Positions 46,367 to 56,519 of a DNA stretch of 64,000 bases are shown in pieces. Every line of letters begins with the position of its first letter. The stretch's first letter is position 1. The notes under the pieces are model-generated. The model had not been told where the DNA came from. It searched no databases and worked only from the letters and a program-made list of their open reading frames with translations. Source of the DNA: Tropicimonas isoalkanivorans (lineage in GTDB: Bacteria > Pseudomonadota > Alphaproteobacteria > Rhodobacterales > Rhodobacteraceae); the NCBI RefSeq assembly GCF_900112335.1, contig NZ_FOLG01000009.1, positions 62,001 through 126,000 on the forward strand, written 5' to 3'. Made by a program: the position numbers and the translations under genes.

Positions 46367-47302
46367 TTGTTCGCGCCGCTCGTTTCTCTCATTCCCATCT
46401 ATTTGCTGATCCTGCTCGGATACGTTGCCATTCGCAGCGGGCTGATCGATCCTGCCGGCCTGCCCCACATCAGTCGTTTCGCGCTGTATATCTGCATTCC
46501 GGTGGTCGTAGCGTCGGCCGTTTCCCGGGTCGGCGGCACCAGCCAGTTCAACCCGCAGTTCATTGCGGGCTACGCCTTGGCCTCCTTCCTGGTGATGCTC
46601 GCAGCGGCGCTCGTCTTGCGGCGGCTGTTCGGCATGGGGCCCGGCGCGGCCTGGGTGCTTGGACTGGGCGCCGGGGCGTCCAACAGCATGTTCCTGGGCC
46701 TGCCCATTGCGCTGATCCTGATCCCGGATCTGGTGGATACTCTCATCGTACATGTCGTGGTAACGGAGAACATCTTCGGCATCCCCGTCGCTGTAACCAT
46801 CGCCGACGTGGTCGCGCGGACCCGTCGACTTTCCACCGCGGAGGCGATCCGTGACACGCTGCGGCGAATGGCGGTGAACCCTGCACTTCTCGGGCTGGTT
46901 GCTGGCCTGATCTGCGCCGCGAGCGGGCTCCCGCTGCCGGCGCCGCTGGAGACCACCCGCACGCTCATGATCGCGGCCGCTCCGGTGCTCGCGCTCTTTG
47001 TCGTGGGCGGAACCGTGGCTGGCGCGCGCATGACGGAGATCGGCGGGCCTGTGTTCCTCGTGGCGTTCGGGAAACTCGTGGTTCATCCGGCAGTCGTTTA
47101 CGCCGTTCTCATGATCCTTCCCGGCGTTCCGTCCGAACTCGCCGTCGGCGGACTAATATTTGCCTGCGTGCCCATGCTCTCTATCTATACGATCTTCGCC
47201 GCACGGCACGGGGCGGAACGTATCGCGGCTTCCGCCATGGGTGTCACGACCCTTGCCGGCGCAATCACCGTCGGCGCCGTGGTTATGCTGCTGCATGGAT
47301 AA
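46367..47302 (+). CDS. AEC-family (auxin efflux carrier-like) transporter
   Basis: The 311-residue protein is an integral membrane protein with about ten hydrophobic segments in the two halves typical of the AEC family. It includes an N-terminal IYLLILLGYVAIRSGLI, SFLVMLAAALVLRR, and a late run with VGGLIFACVPMLSIYTIFA. Family members export or import organic acids such as malate or malonate; the substrate here is unknown. The best start is TTG 46367, with AAGGGG eight bases ahead, since the frame upstream is arginine-rich and has no ATG. Confidence 0.85.
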   Translation: MFAPLVSLIPIYLLILLGYVAIRSGLIDPAGLPHISRFALYICIPVVVASAVSRVGGTSQFNPQFIAGYALASFLVMLAAALVLRRLFGMGPGAAWVLGLGAGASNSMFLGLPIALILIPDLVDTLIVHVVVTENIFGIPVAVTIADVVARTRRLSTAEAIRDTLRRMAVNPALLGLVAGLICAASGLPLPAPLETTRTLMIAAAPVLALFVVGGTVAGARMTEIGGPVFLVAFGKLVVHPAVVYAVLMILPGVPSELAVGGLIFACVPMLSIYTIFAARHGAERIAASAMGVTTLAGAITVGAVVMLLHG

Positions 47303-47381
47303 TATTCTGAGTTCCTGCCCAGTTGCTCCGGCCCGGCGATTGGGCTTGAGTGGCAGCACGGCTCAAAGGAAAGGTGACGAC

Positions 47382-47414
47382 ATGACCCCCTATTCTCTCT
47401 CCGGAGCCGCTTGA
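47382..47414 (+). CDS. Possible 10-codon upstream ORF before the DUF2254 gene
   Basis: An ATG at 47382 with GGAAAGG ahead of it opens a ten-codon frame (MTPYSLSGAA) that stops four bases before the DUF2254 start. This could couple translation or be a leader peptide; nothing shows that it is translated. Confidence 0.25.
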   Translation: MTPYSLSGAA

Positions 47415-47418
47415 GCCG

Positions 47419-48642
47419 ATGTCTCGGGTCTGGATCGTCACACTGCTGCGAACCACGCGGGAGAGTTACTGGTTTCTGCCGCTGGTTCTGGTGGTGCTCG
47501 CCCACGGGCTGGCCTTCACGATGGTTTGGTTGGATCGGGTCTATCCGGAATTCGGCGTGGATGTCCTGCCGAGGGCGTTGCGGGACACCCAGGCCGCCGG
47601 CGCCCGTGCGCTGCTGTCGCTCATGGCCAGTTCAATCATTGGCGTCACCGGGGTGATGTTCTCGCTCACCATGGTCGCGGTCTCCTTTGCCTCCGGCAAC
47701 TTCGGGCCGCGCCTCGTGTCGAACTTCATGCGCGATCGCGGCAACCAATGGTCGCTCGGCGTGCTGATCGCGACCTTCGCCTATTGCCTGCAGGTGCTGC
47801 GCACGGTGAAGGGTCCGGTGGCGGAAGTCTTCGTGCCGCATCTGGCGCTTTTGGTCGCCTTGATCCTGACCCTCATTTCCATCCTCGTGATGATCTACTT
47901 CATCCACCACGTGCCGGAGACGATCAACGTGGGGAACATCACGGCAGGCCTTAGCCGCCGGCTGGAAGCGGCCGTCAGGGCGGAGGTCGACGCAGAGCCG
48001 TTCGACCGGCCGAAGGAACAGCCGCGCCGCCCGCCCATCGGGCAGCCCACGCTGGACTGGTCCGGTTACATTGCGACAGTGGATCTCGAACGGCTGGACC
48101 TGCTGAGCCGTCGGAACGGCTGGCGCTTTCTCTTGCTGTCGCAGCCAGGCGATTTCGTTCCCGCGGGAACACCGGTCATGGAGATCTATCCGGATGACAA
48201 CAACAGGCCGCCCGACCCCAAGACTCTAAACTCGCTGCGCGCCTGTTTCGGGATCGGGGATGGACGGACGGAAGAACAAAACCCGCTATTCCTGACCGAT
48301 CAACTGGTCGAGATCGCCGTGCGCGCCCTTTCTCCCGGCGTGAACGACCCCTTCACGGCAATTGACTGCCTTAATCGGATGTATGCGGCGTTGCACGTGT
48401 CGTTGACCTACGAGGGCGGGCTGGACGACCGGTTGCTCGGCCCCATGGACCGCAAGCACCTGACTTTCGACGTTCTGATGGAGGCGACATTCGGGAAGTC
48501 CCATTTCTATGTCGCACAGGATCCGCTGACGCTGGCACATATGGCAAAGCTACTCTCCCAGCTTCGGCCGTACGCCCGGGACGAACGCGAGGAGCATGTG
48601 ATCGACGCGATGGCGGAAAGGCTTCGAGAAGCTGCCGATTGA
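47419..48642 (+). CDS. DUF2254 membrane protein
   Basis: This 407-residue protein matches DUF2254. It has four hydrophobic segments in the first half (about residues 15-38, 65-95, 110-130, 138-162), including the conserved SIIGVTGVMFSLTMVAVSFASGNFGPR region. A soluble C-terminal half has ALSPGVNDPFTAIDCL. The family is found in inner membranes of many bacteria and has no agreed function. The gene stands alone after the AEC transporter, converges with alkB, and follows a possible short leader ORF. Confidence 0.85.
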   Translation: MSRVWIVTLLRTTRESYWFLPLVLVVLAHGLAFTMVWLDRVYPEFGVDVLPRALRDTQAAGARALLSLMASSIIGVTGVMFSLTMVAVSFASGNFGPRLVSNFMRDRGNQWSLGVLIATFAYCLQVLRTVKGPVAEVFVPHLALLVALILTLISILVMIYFIHHVPETINVGNITAGLSRRLEAAVRAEVDAEPFDRPKEQPRRPPIGQPTLDWSGYIATVDLERLDLLSRRNGWRFLLLSQPGDFVPAGTPVMEIYPDDNNRPPDPKTLNSLRACFGIGDGRTEEQNPLFLTDQLVEIAVRALSPGVNDPFTAIDCLNRMYAALHVSLTYEGGLDDRLLGPMDRKHLTFDVLMEATFGKSHFYVAQDPLTLAHMAKLLSQLRPYARDEREEHVIDAMAERLREAAD

Positions 48643-48678
48643 TTGCCGAGGCGGGAGCGCATCCTCGGCCGGTCCTGC

Positions 48679-49311
48679 CTAACGCGCAACGCGCATAGTG
48701 AGGTTGATCCGGCCACCATTCGGAAGAAGCGCCGACGATCCTGGCCGAAGCCGGTCGATCCCGTGATAGACCAGCCGCGCCGCGCCGCCCATGACCAGGA
48801 CGTCGCCGGAGGTGAGCCAGATGGACTCCGTCTTGCCGCCGCGCGTGAGGTTGCCGATCCGAAACAATGCGTCGTCACCGAGCGAGATCGAGACTACCGG
48901 CTGCTCGAAGTCCGCTTCGTCCCTGTCCTGGTGCAGCCCCATCCGAGCACCTTCCCCGTAGTAGTTGACGAGGCAGCAGTCGGGGCCCCGATCGGAGCCG
49001 GCCACCGCGTTCCAGACGCTCAGCACGCTGGCTGGGATCGGCGGCCAGCCCATGCCCTGCGGATGCGACGGTTCGTAGCGGTAGCCGCGCCTGTCGCTGA
49101 CCCAGCCAACTTTGCCCGCCGACGTCATCCGCACGGACATCTTTTGCCCTCGCCGCGTTTCGGGCTGAAAGAGCGGCGCCGCGGCCACGACCGCGCGCAG
49201 ATCCTCAACCATTTGCTCCTGCGTCTCGCGGTCCAGAAAGCCCTGATAAAGTGAGACCCCGCGGATCTCCAGGGTCGCTCGGGGAAGCGGCTCTGCTGGC
49301 ACTTTCTTCAT
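48679..49311 (-). CDS. alkB: AlkB-type 2-oxoglutarate dioxygenase (DNA/RNA demethylase)
   Basis: AlkB removes methyl groups such as 1-methyladenine and 3-methylcytosine oxidatively. The 210-residue protein has the iron ligands HQD in GLHQDRDE and the later histidine in [10 protein letters not shown], and the 2-oxoglutarate arginine in [10 protein letters not shown] near the C-terminus, spaced as in AlkB. The frame stays open upstream across the opposite strand of dnaK, but the protein begins at ATG 49311 (MKKVPAEPL). It diverges from dnaK. Confidence 0.9.
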   Translation of the reverse strand: MKKVPAEPLPRATLEIRGVSLYQGFLDRETQEQMVEDLRAVVAAAPLFQPETRRGQKMSVRMTSAGKVGWVSDRRGYRYEPSHPQGMGWPPIPASVLSVWNAVAGSDRGPDCCLVNYYGEGARMGLHQDRDEADFEQPVVSISLGDDALFRIGNLTRGGKTESIWLTSGDVLVMGGAARLVYHGIDRLRPGSSALLPNGGRINLTMRVAR

Positions 49312-49343
49312 TGTTTTGCCCTCATATCTGCGGCGCATGGCGG

Positions 49344-49373
49344 CTTGCAGGGTGAAATCTCCGCTCCTATATA
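49344..49373 (+). promoter_or_regulatory. dnaK: RpoH (sigma-32) promoter of dnaK
   Basis: CTTGCAG (49344-49350) and CCTATAT (49366-49372) are separated by 15 bases, fitting the sigma-32 pattern CTTGAAA-N11-16-CCCATNT and its looser alphaproteobacterial form. The start point would be near 49380, about 100 bases before the dnaK ATG. Confidence 0.75.
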
Positions 49374-49479
49374 CGCCGGGATGCACGGCCGGGCACCGAT
49401 CCGGCCAAAATCTGGGATAGGGCTGCGGGAGCCTGACAGGGCCCGGGCCCGCAACATCGCCAAGAGAGGTAGTAAGCAT

Positions 49480-51393
49480 ATGGCCAAAGTCATCGGTATC
49501 GACCTCGGTACGACGAACAGCTGCGTCGCCATCATGGACGGGTCGCAGCCCCGCGTAATCGAGAACGCCGAAGGCGCACGCACGACGCCGTCTGTCGTCG
49601 CCTTCACCGAGAACGAACGTCTCGTCGGCCAGCCCGCCAAGCGGCAGGCCGTCACCAACCCCGAAAACACCATCTTCGCCGTGAAGCGCCTGATCGGCCG
49701 CAGGGAGGACGACCCCGCGGTGGCGAAAGACCGCAAGATCGTTCCCTTCAACATCGTCGAAGGCGGCAACGGCGACGCGTGGGTCGAGGCCCGTGGCGAG
49801 AAATACAGCCCGTCGCAAATTTCCGCCTTCATCCTGCAAAAGATGAAGGAAACAGCCGAGTCGTACCTCGGCGAAGAGGTCAAGCAGGCCGTCATCACCG
49901 TTCCCGCCTACTTCAACGACGCTCAGCGTCAGGCCACGAAGGACGCCGGCAAGATTGCCGGTCTCGATGTCCTGCGGATCATCAACGAGCCGACCGCAGC
50001 CGCGCTCGCCTATGGCCTCGACAAGGAAGAGACCAAGACGATCGCCGTCTACGACCTTGGCGGCGGCACCTTCGACGTGACCATTCTGGAAATCGACGAG
50101 GGCCTCTTCGAGGTGAAGTCGACCAACGGGGACACGTTCCTCGGCGGTGAAGACTTCGACATGCGGATCGTCCAGTACCTGGCCGACGAGTTCAAGAAAG
50201 AGCACGGCGTCGACCTGACGAAGGACAAAATGGCCCTGCAACGGCTCAAGGAAGCCGCCGAGAAGGCTAAGATCGAACTGTCCAGCTCGCAACAGACCGA
50301 GATCAACCAGCCGTTCATCTCCATGGACCCCAATGGCGGCACGCCGCTGCACATGGTGATGAAGCTGACCCGAGCGAAGCTGGAAAGCCTCGTCGGCGAT
50401 CTGATCAAGAAGTCGATCAAGCCTTGCCAAGCCGCGCTGAAGGATGCCGGCATTTCCACGTCCGACATCGACGAGGTCGTTCTCGTGGGCGGCATGACGC
50501 GCACGCCCAAGGTCGTGGAAGAGGTTACGAAGTTCTTCGGCAAGGAACCCCACAAGGGCGTGAACCCTGACGAGGTGGTTGCCGCCGGCGCCGCCATTCA
50601 GGCCGGTGTTCTGCAGGGTGACGTGAAAGACGTCGTTCTGCTGGACGTGACGCCGCTGTCTCTCGGCATCGAGACGCTGGGTGGCGTGTTCACCCGCCTG
50701 ATCGACCGCAACACGACGATCCCGACGAAAAAGAGCCAGATCTTCTCCACCGCGGAAGACAACCAGAACGCGGTGACGATCCGGGTCTTCCAGGGCGAGC
50801 GGGAGATGGCGGCCGACAACAAACTGCTCGGCCAGTTCAACCTCGAGGACATTCCGCCGGCGCCGCGCGGCATGCCGCAGATCGAGGTGACCTTCGACAT
50901 CGACGCCAACGGCATCGTTTCGGTCAGTGCCAAGGACAAGGGCACCGGCAAGGAGCAGAACATCACCATCCAGGCTTCCGGCGGTCTGAGCGACGACGAG
51001 ATCGATCAGATGGTCAAGGACGCCGAGGCGAACGCCGAGGCGGACAAGGAGCGCAAGGAACTGGTGGAGACCAAGAACCAGGGCGAGAGCCTGCTCCACT
51101 CGACCAAGAAGTCGCTCGAAGAGCACAAGGACAAGGTGGACCCGTCGACCGTCGAGGCGATCGAACTGGCCATGGGTCCGCTCGAAGAAGCGCTCGAAGG
51201 GACGGATTCCGCGAAGATCAAGTCCGGCATCCAGAACCTGACCGAGGCGGCCATGAAACTGGGCGAGGCCATCTACAAGGCCGAACAAGAGAAGGCTGGC
51301 GAGGCCGCGCCGGACTCCGAGGACGTGCCGCATGGTGTCGACGAGGATATCGTGGACGCCGACTTCGAGGACCTTGGCGACGACAAGCGCTGA
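49480..51393 (+). CDS. dnaK: Chaperone DnaK (Hsp70)
   Basis: DnaK is the ATP-driven Hsp70 chaperone. The 637-residue protein starts with [18 protein letters not shown] and has the phosphate-loop and hinge motifs [18 protein letters not shown] and [14 protein letters not shown]. The linker [16 protein letters not shown] is present as [17 protein letters not shown], and the acidic tail ends in [17 protein letters not shown] ribosome-binding site AGAGAGG lies 10 bases before the ATG. A probable RpoH promoter precedes it and dnaJ follows, so the pair is heat-inducible. Confidence 0.98.
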   Translation: MAKVIGIDLGTTNSCVAIMDGSQPRVIENAEGARTTPSVVAFTENERLVGQPAKRQAVTNPENTIFAVKRLIGRREDDPAVAKDRKIVPFNIVEGGNGDAWVEARGEKYSPSQISAFILQKMKETAESYLGEEVKQAVITVPAYFNDAQRQATKDAGKIAGLDVLRIINEPTAAALAYGLDKEETKTIAVYDLGGGTFDVTILEIDEGLFEVKSTNGDTFLGGEDFDMRIVQYLADEFKKEHGVDLTKDKMALQRLKEAAEKAKIELSSSQQTEINQPFISMDPNGGTPLHMVMKLTRAKLESLVGDLIKKSIKPCQAALKDAGISTSDIDEVVLVGGMTRTPKVVEEVTKFFGKEPHKGVNPDEVVAAGAAIQAGVLQGDVKDVVLLDVTPLSLGIETLGGVFTRLIDRNTTIPTKKSQIFSTAEDNQNAVTIRVFQGEREMAADNKLLGQFNLEDIPPAPRGMPQIEVTFDIDANGIVSVSAKDKGTGKEQNITIQASGGLSDDEIDQMVKDAEANAEADKERKELVETKNQGESLLHSTKKSLEEHKDKVDPSTVEAIELAMGPLEEALEGTDSAKIKSGIQNLTEAAMKLGEAIYKAEQEKAGEAAPDSEDVPHGVDEDIVDADFEDLGDDKR

Positions 51394-51467
51394 CCTGGCG
51401 ACACGCTCCAGGCGGGCCGGTCCGGGAAACCGGGCCGGTCCGTGCGTTGGAGCCAAAAGGATAACCG

Positions 51468-52616
51468 ATGGCAAAACGTGACTATTACGAGGTTCTGGGC
51501 ATCGCGCGTGGAGCCTCGGAGGCCGAGATCAAGAAGGCTTACCGAAAGAAGGCCCGCGAGCTTCACCCCGACAGCAACTCGCACAAGCCGGACGCCGAAG
51601 CCCAGTTCAAGGAAGTCAACGAAGCCTACGACGTCCTGAAGGACGCCGACAAGAAAGCCGCCTATGACCGGTTCGGCCACGCGGCGTTCGAAGGCGGCAT
51701 GGGTGGCGGCGGTGGCCGCGGCGGGTTCCACCAGTCGGGCGACTTTGCATCGGCCTTCTCGGACGTTTTCGACGACCTCTTCGGCGATTTCATGGGTGGC
51801 GCACGCGGGGGTGGCCCGCGCCAACGGGCCGCGCGCGGCTCCGACCTGCGCTTCAACCTCCGTGTGACCCTCGAAGAGGCCTATACCGGCATTCAGAAGA
51901 CGATCAACGTGCCGACCTCCGTGGCGTGTACCGTCTGTTCCGGGACCGGCGCTGAAGGCGGTGCGGAGCCCGTGTCTTGCCCGACCTGCTCTGGCATGGG
52001 TAAGGTGCGAGCCCAGCAGGGCTTCTTCACTGTCGAGCGCACCTGTCCCACCTGCAGCGGGCTCGGCCAGATCATCAAGAACCCCTGCAAGACCTGCCAG
52101 GGCAGCGGACGGGTTGAGAAGGAGCGCTCGCTCTCGGTCAACATTCCCGCAGGTGTCGAGACGGGAACCCGCATTCGGCTTGCCGGCGAGGGCGATGCCG
52201 GGACGCGGGGCGGCCCGCCGGGCGATCTCTACATCTTCCTGGAGGTTGCAGAACACGACCTTTTCAAGCGCGACGCGCAGAGCCTTTTCTGCCACGTGCC
52301 CGTCAGCATCACAGCGGCGGCGTTGGGTGGCGATATCGAGGTGCCGACGATCGACGGAGGCCGTAGCCGGGTCAAGGTGCCCGCTGGCTCCCAGACCGGC
52401 AAGCAGATGCGGCTGCGCGGCAAGGGAATGCCGGCTCTTCGCGGCGCGGGCATGGGCGACATGTTCATCGAGCTGATTGTCGAAACGCCGGTGAACCTCT
52501 CCGCGCGCCAGAAGGAGTTGCTACGGGAGTTCGAGGAACTGAGTGCGGAGAACAACCCGCGCTCGACCAACTTCTTTTCCCGCGTGAAGAGCTTCTGGGA
52601 AGAAATGAAGAGCTGA
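51468..52616 (+). CDS. dnaJ: Chaperone DnaJ (Hsp40)
   Basis: DnaJ delivers substrates to DnaK and stimulates its ATPase. The 382-residue protein has a J domain with HPD in ELHPDSN, a glycine-phenylalanine-rich region (about residues 75-125), and four zinc-finger repeats [24 protein letters not shown] and CKTCQGSG. The C-terminal substrate-binding domain follows. It starts 75 bases after dnaK and ends just before a strong terminator, so it probably belongs to the same transcript. Confidence 0.97.
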   Translation: MAKRDYYEVLGIARGASEAEIKKAYRKKARELHPDSNSHKPDAEAQFKEVNEAYDVLKDADKKAAYDRFGHAAFEGGMGGGGGRGGFHQSGDFASAFSDVFDDLFGDFMGGARGGGPRQRAARGSDLRFNLRVTLEEAYTGIQKTINVPTSVACTVCSGTGAEGGAEPVSCPTCSGMGKVRAQQGFFTVERTCPTCSGLGQIIKNPCKTCQGSGRVEKERSLSVNIPAGVETGTRIRLAGEGDAGTRGGPPGDLYIFLEVAEHDLFKRDAQSLFCHVPVSITAAALGGDIEVPTIDGGRSRVKVPAGSQTGKQMRLRGKGMPALRGAGMGDMFIELIVETPVNLSARQKELLREFEELSAENNPRSTNFFSRVKSFWEEMKS

Positions 52617-52644
52617 TCCGGGTTCGGAGACGCCCTTGGACGGA

Positions 52645-52685
52645 GAAAGGCCCGCAGCGCGTACTGCGGGCCTTTCCTTTTCTGA
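52645..52685 (+). terminator. Rho-independent terminator of dnaK-dnaJ
   Basis: A 13-pair stem (GAAAGGCCCGCAG / CTGCGGGCCTTTC, arms 52645-52657 and 52664-52676) is followed by CTTTTCT. Confidence 0.88.
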
Positions 52686-52727
52686 TGGTTCGGAGACCCT
52701 TTCTATCGAAAAGGTCCCCGTAAGGTA

Positions 52728-53879
52728 TCAGTTCGCGTACCAGGCGATGAAGTAGCCGGCGACGACCGCCGTACCGATCACGCCTGCCACGTTGGGGCCC
52801 ATGGCGTGCATCAGGAGGAAGTTGGCCGGGTCGGCCCGCTGTCCTTCCACCTGGCTGACGCGCGCGGCCATCGGAACCGCCGAGACACCAGCCGAACCGA
52901 TCAACGGGTTGATCTTGTTCTTGCTGAAGACGTTCATCGCCTTCGCCATGAGAACCCCGCAAGCCGTCGCGATGCCGAAGGCGATCACGCCGAGGCCGAG
53001 GATCTTCATCGTGTCGACGTTCAGGAACCGCTCGCCGGTCATGGTGATCCCGACCGAAGTGCCGAGGAAGATCGTGACGATGTTGATCAGCTCGTTCTGC
53101 GCCGCCTTCGTCAGGCGCTCGGTGACAAGGCTTTCCCGCAGGAAGTTGCCGAGCATCAGCATCCCGATCAGCGCCGCGGCTGCGGGCACGAGGAGGATGA
53201 CAACGATGGTGACGAGCCCCGCGAAGATCAGCTTCTCGAGCCGCGTGACCTTCCGCAAGGACTTCATGCGGATCTTGCGCTCGTGTTCGGTCGTCAGCGC
53301 GCGCATGATCGGCGGCTGCAGCATCGGCACCAGGGCCATGTAGCTGTAGGCCGCAACAGCGATCGGCGCGAGAAGGTGCGGCGCGAGCTTGTTGGCCAGG
53401 AAGATCGAGGTCGGGCCGTCCGCGCCGCCAATGATCCCGATGGCGCCGGCTTCCATCGGCGAGAAGCCGATGATAGTCGCCCCGAGGAACGTTGCGAAGA
53501 CGCCGAACTGCGCCGCGGCCCCGAGGAGCAGCGTTCGCGGGTTGGCGATGAGCGGACCGAAGTCCGTCAGCGCTCCGACGCCGAGGAAGATGAGCGGCGG
53601 GAAGATCTCATATTCCACGCCCTTGGAGATGTAGTAGTAAAGCCCGCCGGGATGATCCCCCACCGGCGCGTTCACCAGCCCTTCCGTCGGAAGGTTGGCC
53701 AGCAACGCCCCGAAGGCGATGGGTATCAGCAGGAGCGGTTCGAATTTCTTATAGACTCCCAAGTAGAACAGCACCGCGATGATCGCCCACATCCCCACCA
53801 TCTGCATGGTGACATCGGATATGGCCGTCAGTTCCCAGAGCTGCGCCAGTTTGGAGGTCTCCGTTACGGTACCTTCCAT
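52728..53879 (-). CDS. Sodium-translocating decarboxylase beta subunit
   Basis: This 383-residue membrane protein is the sodium-pumping subunit that decarboxylates carboxybiotin. It aligns with Klebsiella OadB with a constant offset of 49 residues across all ion-pathway positions I recall: D154 (D203) in GGADGPTS, Y180 (Y229) in AYSYMALVP, and N324, G328, S333 and R340 (N373, G377, S382, R389) in [17 protein letters not shown]. All are intact, so pumping should be functional. It is the last gene of a four-gene operon, 16 bases after the biotin carrier gene. OadB, MmdB and GcdB cannot be told apart by this subunit alone. Confidence 0.92.
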   Translation of the reverse strand: MEGTVTETSKLAQLWELTAISDVTMQMVGMWAIIAVLFYLGVYKKFEPLLLIPIAFGALLANLPTEGLVNAPVGDHPGGLYYYISKGVEYEIFPPLIFLGVGALTDFGPLIANPRTLLLGAAAQFGVFATFLGATIIGFSPMEAGAIGIIGGADGPTSIFLANKLAPHLLAPIAVAAYSYMALVPMLQPPIMRALTTEHERKIRMKSLRKVTRLEKLIFAGLVTIVVILLVPAAAALIGMLMLGNFLRESLVTERLTKAAQNELINIVTIFLGTSVGITMTGERFLNVDTMKILGLGVIAFGIATACGVLMAKAMNVFSKNKINPLIGSAGVSAVPMAARVSQVEGQRADPANFLLMHAMGPNVAGVIGTAVVAGYFIAWYAN

Positions 53880-53895
53880 GGAAGGAGTCCCCCAA

Positions 53896-54300
53896 TCAGG
53901 AAAGTGTTACAAGGACCTGTCCCTCGGTCACAGTCGCGCCGGGGGTGATGTTGACGGAGGCAACGGTGCCATCCCGAGGCGCGCCGACAGAGGTGTTCAT
54001 CTTCATGGCTTCCAGCACCAACAGGCTGTCGCCGGACTTCACCGCTTGGCCGACGGTGACATCGACGCTCACGACGGTCCCGGCGAGCGGGCTGGGCACG
54101 TCCCCCGGGCCAGCGGCGCCGGCAGGGGCCGTGGCAGGCGGCGCGGCCGCCGGTCTGGCAGGCGTGCTGGGTGCGGCAGCAGGGGCCGGGGCGGCTGCGC
54201 GTGCCGGAGCCGGCGCCGGGGAGGCGCCACTGCCGCTGTCGAGATCTTCGACGGTTACATCGTAGGCGGTGCCTTCCACGGTGATCCGCAAGCGTTTCAT
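53896..54300 (-). CDS. Biotin carboxyl carrier protein of the sodium-pump decarboxylase
   Basis: This 134-residue protein carries biotin on K100 in the motif EAMKMNT, in a C-terminal biotinyl domain (about residues 65-134). It is preceded by a long alanine- and proline-rich flexible linker (about 25-65) that lets the biotin swing between the carboxyltransferase and the membrane subunit. The N-terminal strand ([19 protein letters not shown]) is as in the separate carrier subunits of methylmalonyl-CoA decarboxylase. It lies 18 bases from the gamma subunit gene and 16 bases from the beta gene. Confidence 0.92.
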   Translation of the reverse strand: MKRLRITVEGTAYDVTVEDLDSGSGASPAPAPARAAAPAPAAAPSTPARPAAAPPATAPAGAAGPGDVPSPLAGTVVSVDVTVGQAVKSGDSLLVLEAMKMNTSVGAPRDGTVASVNITPGATVTEGQVLVTLS

Positions 54301-54318
54301 TGCTGATGTCCTCTCACA

Positions 54319-54714
54319 TTATTTGGTGTGCGGGCTGGCCTGAGCCACCCGCGTTGGGCCCCAGTCGGTGCGGACGCGATTGGCCGTAAAGGTCTCAAAC
54401 CGTCCTTCCAGGGGCCAGTCGCCAATCTCATGGGCCGGCGCAGAGACGCGCGTCACCCGGTATCCGGCGCCCAGCGTATGGGCCACCGCCGCGGCAATCG
54501 CCGCGAGGTGGTGGGGCGGAACGCCGGAGGCATCGGTCCCGGCCGCGGCGGCCGGAGCCGCCGTAACCGGGGTCGCGACCGCCTTGACGGAAAGCGCCGC
54601 CCGCTCCGCGCGAACGAAGAAGGCACCGATCAGCGCGCACGCGCCCCAGATCGCCGCCAGCACTGTCATCACAACCGCGAAGCCCGTGCCGATCAGTTCC
54701 AGATTTTCGAGCAT
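54319..54714 (-). CDS. Sodium-pump decarboxylase gamma/delta subunit (OadG family)
   Basis: The 131-residue protein has one N-terminal transmembrane helix (LELIGTGFAVVMTVLAAIWGACALIGAFF, about residues 5-33) and an alanine-rich cytoplasmic part (about 45-80) with a C-terminal segment holding ISDHELGH-like AAAVAHTLGA and APAHEIG. OadG-type subunits assemble the complex and bind a metal. Sequence conservation is weak, so the call rests on the helix, the length and its place between the carboxyltransferase and biotin carrier genes, 15 and 18 bases away. Confidence 0.82.
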   Translation of the reverse strand: MLENLELIGTGFAVVMTVLAAIWGACALIGAFFVRAERAALSVKAVATPVTAAPAAAAGTDASGVPPHHLAAIAAAVAHTLGAGYRVTRVSAPAHEIGDWPLEGRFETFTANRVRTDWGPTRVAQASPHTK

Positions 54715-54729
54715 TCCGAAACCTTTCTC

Positions 54730-56283
54730 TTACAGCGGGATGTTGCCGTGTTTCTTCGGCGGGCGAGTCTCGCGTTTTGACAGCAGCGCCCGCAGCGACA
54801 GGGCAATGGCGCCCTTGGTTTCGCGGGGCTGGATGACATCGGAGACAAAGAGCATCCCGGCGGAGAGGTAGGGCGAGGCAAACTCGGCGCGGTACTCGTC
54901 GGCGAGTTCCTTGGCCTTGGCCGTCCGGTCCTCCGCATTGGCGAGTTCCTTGCGGTAGAGGATGTTAACCGCCCCTTCCGCACCCATCACCGCGATCTCG
55001 GCCGTCGGCCAGGCCAGAACGCGGTCCGCGCCCATATCCTGGCTGCACATGGCGAGGTAAGCGCCGCCATAGGCCTTCCGCATGATCAGCGTGATCTTCG
55101 GCACTGTCGCGGAGGCATAGGCGAAGAGCATCTTCGCGCCGTGGCGGATGATGCCGCGCCGTTCCTCATTGACCCCGGGCAGGAAGCCGGGAACGTCAAC
55201 CAGGGTGACGATCGGAATGTTGAAGACGTTGCAGAACCGCACGAACCGCGCGCCCTTGTCGGAGGCATCGATGTCGAGCGTGCCGGCCTTCACCGTCGGT
55301 TGGTTGGAGACGAAACCCACGACCACGCCACCGATGCGGCCGAAGCCCACCACGATGTTCGCAGCGAAATCCGCAGCGACCTCCATGAAGTCCCCGTCGT
55401 CGGCAAGCCGTTCGATCACCTTGCGGCAGTCGTAGGGCAGCTTCGGATCTTCGGGCAGGATGTCATCGAGCGCGGGGTCGTCTTCGACGGACAGCTCCGC
55501 CTCGATCCGGTGCGGGGGGTCCGACATGTTGTTGGAGGGCAGGAACGACAGAAGGCGGTGGACGATCTCCACGGCGTGCGTGTCGTTCTCGGCGATGAAG
55601 TGGATGTTCCCGGAGACGGAGGCGTGTGCCTGGGCCGACCCGATCTCTTCCATCGTCGTCACCTGCCCGGTCACGGCGCGGATGACCTCGGGGCCGCAGA
55701 TGAACATCTGCGCGTTCTCGCGGGTCATGATGAGGAAGTCGGTCAGCGCCGGGCTGTACGCCGCACCGCCTGCACAGGGGCCTGCGATCACGGAGATCTG
55801 CGGCACCACGCCGGAAAGCTGGACGTTCCGATAGAACACCTGACCATAGGCCGACAACGCGCCGACGCCTTCCTGAATGCGCGCCCCGCCGGAGTCGTTG
55901 AAGCCGATGACGGGCATCCCGGCTTTCCCCGCGCTGTCGAGCGCGTGGCAGATCTTCTTGGCGTGGATCTCGCCGAGAGACCCGCCGGCGACGCCGAAGT
56001 CCTGGCTGAATGCGGCCACCGGGCGGCCGTCGATGAAGCCGGTGCCGGCGATCACGGCGTCCGTGGGAATGGATTTGTTCTCCATCCCGAAATGTCGCGT
56101 CTTGTGCTGGGCATGCATTCCAAATTCCTGGAACGATCCCGCAGAGAACAGTGCATCGAGACGCTCACGAGCGGTCATCCGCCCCTTGGCGTGTCGATCC
56201 TCCGCTTTCTTTGCACCGCCGCCTTCCAGCGCAACTTTGCGCCTCTTCTCCAACTCGTCAGCGAGAGTTTTGGAAATCGCCAT
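54730..56283 (-). CDS. Acyl-CoA carboxyltransferase subunit (methylmalonyl-CoA decarboxylase alpha/PccB family)
   Basis: This 517-residue protein is a biotin-dependent carboxyltransferase of the acyl-CoA family. It has the CoA and oxyanion motifs GPCAGGAAYSPAL and MRKAYGGAYLAMCSQ with ADRVLAWPTAEIAVMGAEGAV near the C-terminus. Family members are carboxyltransferases of propionyl-CoA carboxylase or of methylmalonyl-CoA decarboxylase. Here the operon continues with gamma, biotin carrier and beta sodium-pump subunits and no biotin carboxylase, so it is probably the decarboxylase alpha chain. Glutaconyl-CoA or other acyl-CoA substrates remain possible. Confidence 0.88.
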   Translation of the reverse strand: MAISKTLADELEKRRKVALEGGGAKKAEDRHAKGRMTARERLDALFSAGSFQEFGMHAQHKTRHFGMENKSIPTDAVIAGTGFIDGRPVAAFSQDFGVAGGSLGEIHAKKICHALDSAGKAGMPVIGFNDSGGARIQEGVGALSAYGQVFYRNVQLSGVVPQISVIAGPCAGGAAYSPALTDFLIMTRENAQMFICGPEVIRAVTGQVTTMEEIGSAQAHASVSGNIHFIAENDTHAVEIVHRLLSFLPSNNMSDPPHRIEAELSVEDDPALDDILPEDPKLPYDCRKVIERLADDGDFMEVAADFAANIVVGFGRIGGVVVGFVSNQPTVKAGTLDIDASDKGARFVRFCNVFNIPIVTLVDVPGFLPGVNEERRGIIRHGAKMLFAYASATVPKITLIMRKAYGGAYLAMCSQDMGADRVLAWPTAEIAVMGAEGAVNILYRKELANAEDRTAKAKELADEYRAEFASPYLSAGMLFVSDVIQPRETKGAIALSLRALLSKRETRPPKKHGNIPL

Positions 56284-56492
56284 GATAGAACCGCTCTGCT
56301 AGGGCCGCGTCCGGACGGACGCGGCATGTTCCGGGGATGGCGGGGCCGGTCCCCACGGATATCCCGAAGCCGCCGGATCGGCGTCGGGGTCTCATCACGC
56401 AGGATATGGCACCCTTTGGCACGGAAGGTAATGCGCCCTTCTGTCATCGAAATAAAGTGGTTGGCGCCGCTAATGGCTGAACAAAGCGCGAA

Positions 56493-56519
56493 TGCAACGC
56501 GGGAATTCCCCCGCTGCAA
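56493..56519. promoter_or_regulatory. Possible operator: TGCAA repeats around a GGGAATTCCC palindrome
   Basis: TGCAA occurs at 56493-56497 in AATGCAACG and again at 56515-56519, 22 bases apart, with GGGAATTCCC between them. This lies 210 bases before the decarboxylase alpha gene. Regulators of propionyl-CoA genes in this group are reported to use TTTGCAAA-like sites; these only partly match. Confidence 0.25.

Noticed and set aside
46135-46398. 87-codon minus-strand frame between cysQ and the AEC transporter
   Set aside because: Arginine- and alanine-rich, overlaps the start of the AEC gene, and has no start signal.
48679-51474. 931-codon open frame on the minus strand running from alkB across dnaK
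   Set aside because: Only the last 210 codons are alkB; the rest mirrors dnaK in the opposite frame, is composed of shadow sequence and lacks its own ribosome-binding site.
56407-56421. Possible sigma-54 promoter (TGGCAC and GGCA)
   Set aside because: The spacing between GG and GC is nine bases, not ten, and the -12 element is TGGC instead of TTGC.
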